A stretch of DNA of 64,000 nt from Tunicatimonas sp964551335 (lineage in GTDB: Bacteria > Bacteroidota > Bacteroidia > Cytophagales > Cyclobacteriaceae), in the NCBI GenBank assembly GCA_964551335.1, contig CAZKCO010000025.1, positions 29,541 to 93,540 on the forward strand. Reading direction: 5' to 3'. Both the position numbers and the translations under genes were made by a program. Of this stretch, positions 34,387 to 42,700 are shown one piece after another; the stretch's first letter is position 1, and each line of letters opens with the position of its first letter. The notes under the pieces are model-generated. The model had not been told where the DNA came from. It saw only the letters and a list, made by a program, of their open reading frames with translations, and did no database searches.

Positions 34387-37300
34387 ATGATTCGGTATGC
34401 CTTCTCACTTTTATTTTTGATAGGTCAATACTACTCTGCTACGGCTCAGACCACCCAAGCTGACACTGTAGAATTTAGCCTGTTTTTTCTTGGAAATACG
34501 GCTGATCCAGCCAACGAAATTTCAGAGTCCACTCTCGCTTTATTACAGCAGAAACTTCAGACGGTTGATCATCCCGCTACCCTGCTACTTCTCGGTGATA
34601 ATGCTAGTTCGGTAGGTTTACCCGACCGCGAAGAAGCTGAATATCAAGTGGCAGAAAATCGACTTCTATCTCTGCTTAATATTTCAGAAAATTTTAATGG
34701 ACAGGTGATTTTTACTCCTGGCGACCGGGACTGGGATCATGGCGGACAAAATGGTTTGACTTACATCTTAAATCAAGGAAACTATCTGGAGTCTCAGGGA
34801 AGTGATCAGGTGCTCTTCCTTCCGGGTGGAGGCTGCCCAGGCCCTTACGAAATTTCCCTGAGTGAAAATATTATATTGGTGGTCATTGATACTCAGTGGT
34901 TTCTTCATACCGGTGATAAGCCTTTGGAATCCTCCGACTGTGGAGCCGCTTCTGTCTCCGATATTGTGGATCAGTTAGAAGACATTCTATCCCGAAATAA
35001 GGATAAACATATTGTCGTAGCGACTCATCACCCCATCTATTCCTATGGACCTAGAGGGGGGCGTTCTCCACTCAAGTATCATTTGTTTCCGTTCACTGCC
35101 CTCTCCGATCCCTTGTATATACCTTTGCCCCTGGTAGGCTCTCTTTATCCGTTATATCGAACTTTGGGAATAAACACCCAAGATCAACACCATTATCGCT
35201 ACCAGATACTTCGTAAATCCCTAGACAAAATTTTAGACCGTGACCATGCCTTGGTGCACATTTCCAGCCACGAGCGCTCCCTCCAGCATATCCGCCGAGG
35301 TAACAACGATTACATTGTCAATGGAGCATTTTCTGAAGCCACTTATGTAAAACAACATCAGAACACGCAATTTGCTGCCTCCAAAATTGGGTTTGGAGAA
35401 ATTAAATTCTACCGAAATGGCTCGGCAGAATTACTATTCTGGAACAGTAGCCAGCCAGACCAGCCTCTGCACCAGCAGGCTTTACTAACCACATTTTCTC
35501 CTTCTACCCAAATTGTTAATCAACTCAATCTAGATTACAGCGATAGTACAATAACTCGAGAAGCCAATACTAAGTATCTGGCAAGCAATAGTAAAATTAA
35601 GTTTTACGGAAATAACTACCGCACCGAATGGAGCCTGCCGACTACTTTCTCCTATTTTGATATCGGAAAAGAGAAAGGTGGTCTTGAAGTAGTAAAACGA
35701 GGCGGAGGCGGACAAACTTTGTCTCTTCGGCTGGAAGCCAAAGACGGCCGACAATACGTTCTCCGTTCAGTGGATAAATACCCCGAACGAAATATTCCAC
35801 CGTCATTATCCAGTCCGTTCATCAACACGGTGTTGGGTGAAGTGATTTCTGCTTCTCATCCCTACGCTGCCCTGGCTATTCCGCCTATGGCTGATGCCAT
35901 TGGAGTGTACCATACTAACCCCAAAATTGTCTATATCCCCGACGACCCTCGGCTGGGACAGTACCGAGGCACCCACGCCAACACATTGGCTTTATTTGAG
36001 GAGAGGCCGGATGATGACTGGTCGGACGCTGAATATTTCGGGAGTTCCGAAGATATTGAGAGCACGCCCAAGATGCTGAAGGATTTACGGGAGGATAACG
36101 ACAATGAGGTAGATCAGCACTTTTATCTCAAGTCCCGGCTGTTTGACCTGATTATTGGTGACTGGGACCGGCATGCCGACCAATGGCGATGGTCTACGCA
36201 GGAGAAGGATACCAGCGACGGACGAATCTTCCGTCCGATTCCTCGCGACCGAGACCAAGCTTTTTTTGTCAACGAGGGCTTCTTCCCTAGCCTAGCCTCT
36301 CAAAATTTCGTTCTCCCGCCCATTCAAGGTTTTGATGCTGAAGTGCGGGATGTAACCCGGCAGTGGGTAGCCATGGTTCAATATCTGGACCGTCGGTTGC
36401 TAAATAACCTATCCTACGAAGATTGGAAATCAATAGTAGACGAAATACAGCGCAGGTTAACCGATGAAGCTATTCAGACCGGAGTTAATCGAATACCTGA
36501 TACGGTATTTCAGGTTTCGGGGTCAAAAATTATTGAGAATTTAAAACAACGACGCGACGACTTGGAAAAATACGCTCGAACCTACTATCAGTTTCTTTCC
36601 GAAAGTGTAGACGTGGTTGGCAGTGATAATAAAGAGCGTTTCCAAGTTGAAAGGTTAGATAATGAGCGGACTCGAGTGGTAGTGCATAAGTTGAGTAAAA
36701 ACAAGGAGAGGGTAGAACAAAAACTCTTCGACCGCATCTTTTACACCAATGAAACCAAGGAGATTCATCTGTACGGCTTGGGCGACGACGATGATTTTAT
36801 CGTTAGTGGAACTACTGAGTTAGGCATAAAACTCAGGATTATTGGGGGTGAAGGAAAGGATGAAATTACCGACCGCTCTTCAGTAAATGGATTCTCAAAG
36901 AAAACTTTAGTCTACGATACACCCGAGGGAGTAACACTGAATTCAGGGCCCGAAACTAAGAAAAAACTTTCGCGGAAAAGTGAAGTAAATCGTTACGACT
37001 GGGGAAGTTTTAAGTATAACTATTTCAGTCCATTAATAACTGCATCTTACAATCAGGACGACGGCATTTTTCTGGGTGGAGGGTTTTTGTATAAACATCA
37101 GGGCTTCCGTAAGTTGCCTTTTGCCAGTAAACATAGCCTTTCGGCTAGCTACGCTTTTGCTACCAGCGCCTTCAACGTTGCTTACAGCGGTGAGTTTACC
37201 GATGTTATCGGGCGTTCTGATCTCCTAGTAGACTTAGATTTTAAGGCCCCTAATTACGTTAACAATTACTTCGGGTTAGGCAACGAATCAGTTTATGATC

Positions 37301-38133
37301 CTGACCTACAGGACATAGATTTTTATCGGTACCGGTTTAAGGAATACGATGTAAGCGCGTTACTAAAGACCAACCTGACCCCCTACCAGTATCTGGCAGT
37401 GGGTCCAGTATACCGCAGTATTGTGGTACAGGCTACTGAAGATCGCTTTATAACTGACTTTCCCAACAATGGGCTTGACCCGGAAACTGTATTCGACTGG
37501 CATGAATACGCCGGAGTTCGGCTGCAGTATGAGTTGAACCGGCTGAACAATTTTACTCCTCTCCGGAACAGCGGAAACGGGGGGCTGGGTGGTGCGCTGG
37601 CTAATTTACAGCAAAATAGCCTACCAACCCGAGGGGTTTTCTGGCAGGTAAACGCCGATTTGTTAGACGGGCTAAACAGTGTATCCCCGGAGTTTTCCCA
37701 GCTATCTTCCAGTTTTACATATTTATGGAGCACCCGCGCCCCCTCAGTACTTACTCTGGCTGCCAGAATCGGGGGTGGTCATATCTTCAGTAAAGATTTC
37801 AGGTTTTTTCAAGCTCAACGGCTAGGAGGATTGACCAACCTGAGAGGCTATCGGCGTACTCGCTTCTACGGCCGTAGTAGCTTTTACAGCAACCTGGAAT
37901 TCCGCCTCCGAGTAGCTCAGTTTCGAACGTACTTTTTTCCAGTGTACTTTGGGGTGATCGGATTTAACGACATCGGTCGGGTTTGGCAAGATCAGGAAAG
38001 CTCTCAGGTGTGGCATCACGGTTACGGAGGTGGAATTTACCTGGCTCCGTTTAACGCTCTAGTATTCTCCGCCGTGTGGGGCTTTTCGGCAGAAGACAGC
38101 TTGCCTATCTTTAAGTTAGGCTACTTCTTCTAG
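34387..38133 (+). CDS. Degenerate metallophosphatase - kinase-like - Omp85-type barrel protein
   Basis: A 1248-residue exported protein (signal 1-21, cut near ATAQ). Residues about 28-360 have the calcineurin-like phosphatase layout, but key motifs are altered. Motif I reads LFFLGNTADP without its Asp, GDN70-72 is kept, GNHDW became GDRDWDHGG (112-120), THHPIYSYG (214-222) is kept, and GHEH became SSHERSLQ (293-300). About 430-700 has features of a kinase-like fold: GGGGQTLSLRLEAKDGRQYV, Lys464, IIGDWDRHADQW (590-600) and PRDRDQAFF. About 860-1248 is a beta-barrel with the Omp85/surface-antigen signature QRLGGLTNLRGY and ends in Phe. It lies 38 bases after the HD-PycTM gene, probably in one operon. 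The phosphatase part may be inactive; the kinase-like part is inference. Confidence 0.85.
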   Translation: MIRYAFSLLFLIGQYYSATAQTTQADTVEFSLFFLGNTADPANEISESTLALLQQKLQTVDHPATLLLLGDNASSVGLPDREEAEYQVAENRLLSLLNISENFNGQVIFTPGDRDWDHGGQNGLTYILNQGNYLESQGSDQVLFLPGGGCPGPYEISLSENIILVVIDTQWFLHTGDKPLESSDCGAASVSDIVDQLEDILSRNKDKHIVVATHHPIYSYGPRGGRSPLKYHLFPFTALSDPLYIPLPLVGSLYPLYRTLGINTQDQHHYRYQILRKSLDKILDRDHALVHISSHERSLQHIRRGNNDYIVNGAFSEATYVKQHQNTQFAASKIGFGEIKFYRNGSAELLFWNSSQPDQPLHQQALLTTFSPSTQIVNQLNLDYSDSTITREANTKYLASNSKIKFYGNNYRTEWSLPTTFSYFDIGKEKGGLEVVKRGGGGQTLSLRLEAKDGRQYVLRSVDKYPERNIPPSLSSPFINTVLGEVISASHPYAALAIPPMADAIGVYHTNPKIVYIPDDPRLGQYRGTHANTLALFEERPDDDWSDAEYFGSSEDIESTPKMLKDLREDNDNEVDQHFYLKSRLFDLIIGDWDRHADQWRWSTQEKDTSDGRIFRPIPRDRDQAFFVNEGFFPSLASQNFVLPPIQGFDAEVRDVTRQWVAMVQYLDRRLLNNLSYEDWKSIVDEIQRRLTDEAIQTGVNRIPDTVFQVSGSKIIENLKQRRDDLEKYARTYYQFLSESVDVVGSDNKERFQVERLDNERTRVVVHKLSKNKERVEQKLFDRIFYTNETKEIHLYGLGDDDDFIVSGTTELGIKLRIIGGEGKDEITDRSSVNGFSKKTLVYDTPEGVTLNSGPETKKKLSRKSEVNRYDWGSFKYNYFSPLITASYNQDDGIFLGGGFLYKHQGFRKLPFASKHSLSASYAFATSAFNVAYSGEFTDVIGRSDLLVDLDFKAPNYVNNYFGLGNESVYDPDLQDIDFYRYRFKEYDVSALLKTNLTPYQYLAVGPVYRSIVVQATEDRFITDFPNNGLDPETVFDWHEYAGVRLQYELNRLNNFTPLRNSGNGGLGGALANLQQNSLPTRGVFWQVNADLLDGLNSVSPEFSQLSSSFTYLWSTRAPSVLTLAARIGGGHIFSKDFRFFQAQRLGGLTNLRGYRRTRFYGRSSFYSNLEFRLRVAQFRTYFFPVYFGVIGFNDIGRVWQDQESSQVWHHGYGGGIYLAPFNALVFSAVWGFSAEDSLPIFKLGYFF

Positions 38134-38218
38134 AACATTGTCATTGGTAAATACCTAATTATTCTTTCATTCATGACCTAAAATCTACTAAATTGCCCGC
38201 ATAACGGCTACTTACTTT

Positions 38219-38767
38219 ATGCAAGATCGCAAATGTATTATTCATGCCAATTTGCTCGACGTAATGTTGCATCGGCTTTGCCATCAGCTTATAGAAAGTC
38301 ATGCCGAATTTGCCGAAACTGTGCTGCTGGGTCTGCAGCCCCGAGGTATTTTTTTTGCCGACCGTATTCAGCAGCGATTGTCCAAAATACTAGATAAAAA
38401 GATTGATAAAGGCTATTTAGATACCACTTTTCACCGCGATGACTTCCGCCGACGGAACAGTCCACTGACCCCCAGTAAAACTGAGGTTCCTTTTTTGATA
38501 GAAGACAAAAATGTGATTCTGTTAGACGATGTGCTCTACACCGGGCGCTCGGTACGGGCTGCACTAGACGCGATGGTTACTTTTGGACGCCCTCGTAAGG
38601 TTGAACTGATGGTGCTGATTGACCGCAAATATACCCGCCATCTACCTATTGAACCCGACTACGTAGGTCTGGCAGTTAACACCATTGATTCGCAGCGGGT
38701 GTTGGTAGAATGGGAAGAACCTAATGGAGAAGATGGGGTGTGGCTTACTTCCAAATCAACTAACTAA
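38219..38767 (+). CDS. pyrR: PyrR-type uracil phosphoribosyltransferase / pyrimidine regulator
   Basis: A 182-residue type I phosphoribosyltransferase. The PRPP loop is VILLDDVLYTGRS (99-111), and GLQPRGIFFADRI and the flexible-loop region LDTTFHRDDFRRRNSPLTPS match PyrR closely. PyrR makes UMP from uracil and PRPP and in Firmicutes also binds pyr mRNA. In Bacteroidota the gene is commonly paired with pyrB, as here: its TAA shares one base with the pyrB ATG. I see no attenuator-like leader in the 85 bases upstream, so RNA-binding regulation at this site is not supported. Confidence 0.93.
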   Translation: MQDRKCIIHANLLDVMLHRLCHQLIESHAEFAETVLLGLQPRGIFFADRIQQRLSKILDKKIDKGYLDTTFHRDDFRRRNSPLTPSKTEVPFLIEDKNVILLDDVLYTGRSVRAALDAMVTFGRPRKVELMVLIDRKYTRHLPIEPDYVGLAVNTIDSQRVLVEWEEPNGEDGVWLTSKSTN

Positions 38768-39720
38768 TGGCTACTGATACTGCCTTACAATCCCTTAAGA
38801 GCCCCCACCTGCTGGGAATAAAAGACTTGAGTGCCGAAGAAATCCACCTGATTTTCTCTACGGCAGATCAATTTAAAGAGGTACTCAATCGCCCAATCAA
38901 GAAAGTTCCTTCGCTGCGCGACATTACCATTGCCAACGTTTTTTTTGAAAATTCAACTCGTACCCGTTTATCCTTCGAGCTGGCCGAAAAGAGGCTTTCG
39001 GCTGATGTGGTTAACTTTTCATCTTCTTCCAGTTCAGTAAAAAAAGGAGAAACGCTGCTGGATACCGTCAATAACATTTTGGCCATGAAGGTAGACATGG
39101 TGGTGATGCGGCACGCTAGCCCTGGTGCGCCTCACTTTCTCTCCCGCCATATTGATGCCCACGTAATTAACGCCGGAGATGGTACCCACGAGCACCCCAC
39201 CCAGGCATTATTAGATACCTACTCCATCTATTCCAAATTTGGTGATGTAGCTGGTAAGAAGGTGGCTATAGTGGGTGATATCATGCACTCGCGGGTGGCG
39301 TTGTCCAATATTTTCGCCCTTCAAAAATTAGGAGCAGAGGTGATGGTATGTGGCCCGGCTACATTACTTCCCAAGTATATTACCCAGTTAGGAATAAGTG
39401 CTACCCTCGACATCCGGGAAGCTCTGCAATGGTGCGATGTTGCCAATATTCTACGTATACAACTGGAACGGCAGCAGGTGAAGTATTTTCCCTCATTGCG
39501 GGAGTACTCTTTATACTACGGTGTAAACCGGGAGCTACTCAATAGCCTAGACAAACCCATAACCATTATGCACCCTGGTCCCATTAACCGAGGTGTTGAA
39601 CTAAACAGCGATGTAGCCGACTCCGAACACGCCATTATTTTAGAACAGGTTGAAAACGGCGTAGCTATCCGGATGGCGGTACTGTACTTACTTGCCGCTC
39701 AAAACAAGCAATCTGGGTAA
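38767..39720 (+). CDS. pyrB: Aspartate carbamoyltransferase catalytic chain
   Basis: A 317-residue enzyme that joins carbamoyl phosphate and aspartate in the second step of pyrimidine synthesis. The carbamoyl phosphate site is FENSTRTRLSFE (Ser63-Arg67), followed by SSSSSVKKGETLLDT, HEHPTQALLDTY, VGDIMHSRVALSN and MHPGPINRGVE, all intact. Length is standard and no regulatory PyrI gene follows, so it is probably an unregulated trimer. Its ATG overlaps the pyrR stop by one base, so the two are translationally coupled. It is convergent with the giant secreted protein gene 18 bases away. Confidence 0.96.
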   Translation: MATDTALQSLKSPHLLGIKDLSAEEIHLIFSTADQFKEVLNRPIKKVPSLRDITIANVFFENSTRTRLSFELAEKRLSADVVNFSSSSSSVKKGETLLDTVNNILAMKVDMVVMRHASPGAPHFLSRHIDAHVINAGDGTHEHPTQALLDTYSIYSKFGDVAGKKVAIVGDIMHSRVALSNIFALQKLGAEVMVCGPATLLPKYITQLGISATLDIREALQWCDVANILRIQLERQQVKYFPSLREYSLYYGVNRELLNSLDKPITIMHPGPINRGVELNSDVADSEHAIILEQVENGVAIRMAVLYLLAAQNKQSG

Positions 39721-39738
39721 TCTACTTTGATAGTCAAT

Positions 39739-42700
39739 CTACCGGATAATTACCTTACCACTCATTGTTTCTTCTTGATTGCGTTGTACTCGGTAGATAT
39801 AAAGTCCGTTTGGAACCAGTTGGCCCTGAAGATCGGCACCACTCCATCGCAGGGTATGATAGCCTGAAGTCAGATTTTCGCTTACTATCGCTACCCTTTG
39901 GCCTGTAGTATTATAAATACTAACTGATACACTCGCTGAAGTTTCTCCACGGGGCACCGAAACTGGAATAAATAGCTGACCGGAGCTGGGGTTGGGAAAA
40001 GGGTTTCCTACCAGAAACTGGTCAGGTTGCATAGCCTCTCGTATGTCGCTGTAGGTACCATAATACAACCGGAATTTTCTCTTTCCGGTAGCAGCATTGA
40101 ACTGGTAGCTGCTGTTTTCCCGCAGGTTAATCTGGGCTAAAGTCTCCAAATCAAGAAGTACGAGCTGATAGTCGTTCTCCCCAAACGAACGATTATCCCA
40201 GTTGATGGTAACGTTAGACGCTTCAGGAGATGCTACCTCAAAATCCCATACGTAGGACAGCTGGGTAGGAACAATGTCCTGAGTTAGGCCGGCAACTGCT
40301 AACTCGGGATGGGGAAAATTCAGCTCCAGTGAGTTATAGAAGCGGGGTGGAGTCAGATTATCGAACCGATCACCGGATACTTGAGCACCGGGATGCATAC
40401 CTACTCCACCCAGTTGGTACGACTGGTTTTCTGATTCAAGATTCAGAGGTAAGTACCAGGAGTCACTATCCAGAGCAGTATCAAATTGGTTTTTGGTATC
40501 GGTAGAACCAATCCGAGCGTTCGTATTCACCGGAATTTGCAGGGTAACCGCCCCACTAATCCCCAAAGCCTCCACAAAGCCTCCCTCAAATTTAGCCAAA
40601 CTAGTTTCACCGGTAACCCAGCCCCTACCTTTTTTCCATTTTAACAGCGTAGCATCTACCTCACCGGAGCCAATCACTCCTAAACTCTCATTATGCGCAA
40701 TAATATCACTCCAATCAATATCAAATAAGTACGGATTACCGATCAGGTTAAAACCAGGCTGCAGGGTGATCGGTATGGAGTTTTCGGTAAGATTGACTGT
40801 CTTTCCATTGAGCTCTATCTGCTCCGAAAAATCCCGGTAAGCAAACATGTACCCTACTCCCGGATCAAAATTGTTGAACCCTGACTGAAATTCCTGATAG
40901 ACCTGATTGGCCGCCGAATACCGGAACAATACCCATTTTCCTGAATTATCAGATTTATAAGTTTCTAACTCGTCGAATGCTTCACTCACCGATTGGGGTT
41001 GCAGTGGTATTGAGATCATTTGATAGTCATTTTCCGTGGGATTCTCCGGATCGGATGCGGGTGAAACTCCGGTAAGAAATAGAGAAGAAAATGATCGGTT
41101 GATTTGATTGCGGCCAGATTCAGTGCGGTTACCTGCCTTATCAAATGCTTCTACGTAAAACTCTAGTCCCACTTCCTGATCATCAAATATTGCGTTCAGC
41201 TCGGACAACGGCACGGTCACTTGGTAGATATCATTACTCTGCAATTCCAGCGTCAGAGAATTAAAATCATTCTCACGAAACCCTCTATAAAATAACTTCA
41301 CTGATTGCTCATCAACCCCAGAACCACCTTCATTATCAGTGACTACCGCGGCTAGGACAACCTCATTACCCACTTCATATTCCTGAATAAAGGAGTTAAT
41401 AGAAATTGTCGGTGGCTCTGAATCCACTACATTAACTACTCTAAAGGTACCTACCTCCACCGGGGTTCCCCCAATTACAATACTAATTGGATAAGATTGA
41501 TCAACTGGTAGACCATCGGGCACGGTGAAAGTAATCTGAGTAGCATTCTGTGAATCAGGTGTTATTGAAACGCCATTGAACTGTAATCCAACATCGTTTA
41601 GAAACCTTCCTGTGAGAGTAACTTTCGTTTCAGTCTTTCCTTCTTCCGGACTGATATTATCTACGGTAGGCACCGGATCATCAACGATCTGTATTTGTGT
41701 TTCATACTCTATCGCTTCCCCTCCTTCAGGCGTAACGGTCAGTGTATATTCTCCGGGATCCAGTGGTGGTACCATAATTCGGATTAAGGTTCCTTCAGCG
41801 TTGACACTCTCAATAGAAACAACAGTCTCTCCGAGACTCACCGCTGGATTAGCCCCAAATCCCCCACCCTCGATAACTATCTCGATTCCGACCGTCACAT
41901 TCTGTACGGGATTGACTTGACTAATAAAAGGCCCAGGGGCTTCAATAATGTCAATCTTGGTTCCGAAGACAATGGGTTCCTCACCCTCAGGAGTGACGGT
42001 GACCGTATATTCGGCCGGGTCTAGTTCAGGGACGATGATACGTATCTCGGTCCCCGCTTCGTTAACACTTTCAACGGCAACCGTAGTCTCCTCCAGACTT
42101 ACGGCAGGATTTGAACCAAACCCGCCTCCTTCTATAAGAATTTCTGTTCCAACAGTAACATCTTCCACCGGACTAACCCGGCTAATGAAAGGGTCCGGTG
42201 GTTCTTGTCCTACTAGGAAATTGTCAAATTGAGCGAGATTACCATTGGGTAGCCTTACTTGAACATTTAGAAATCCATCAGCAACTTCAGGAATTACCAC
42301 TTCAAGCTGCGTTCCTTTAGAAAACACACCAGTGACTACGGCTTCGGTATCACCGAAAAATACCTGGGCAGTTCCAATGATAGACCCAAAATTACCACCA
42401 TAAATCTGGATAATATTTCCCGGGTCCCCTTGCGTAGTATCCAGTCCACTAATGAGAGGGCTTGGAGAACTCTGAATAATGTTGGTCAGGGAAAATACCA
42501 GATTGGTTTCTTCAATCTCAAATTCTTCGTCTTCTGCGTATGCGACTATCAAATCTTGATCACCATCGTTATCTATGTCATCGGATTGAATGGTATTGGG
42601 CTGTCCTTTGGTTACTGTAACCAATGTTTCTTTGGTAAAACTGAAACTTCCGTCGTTTTTAAACCAATCAACTCGTCCATCTTGCAAGAGAGGACCATCG

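Noticed and set aside
38134..38218. PyrR-controlled attenuator before pyrR-pyrB
   Set aside because: Only 85 bases lie upstream and no terminator/antiterminator pair or PyrR-binding loop could be seen.
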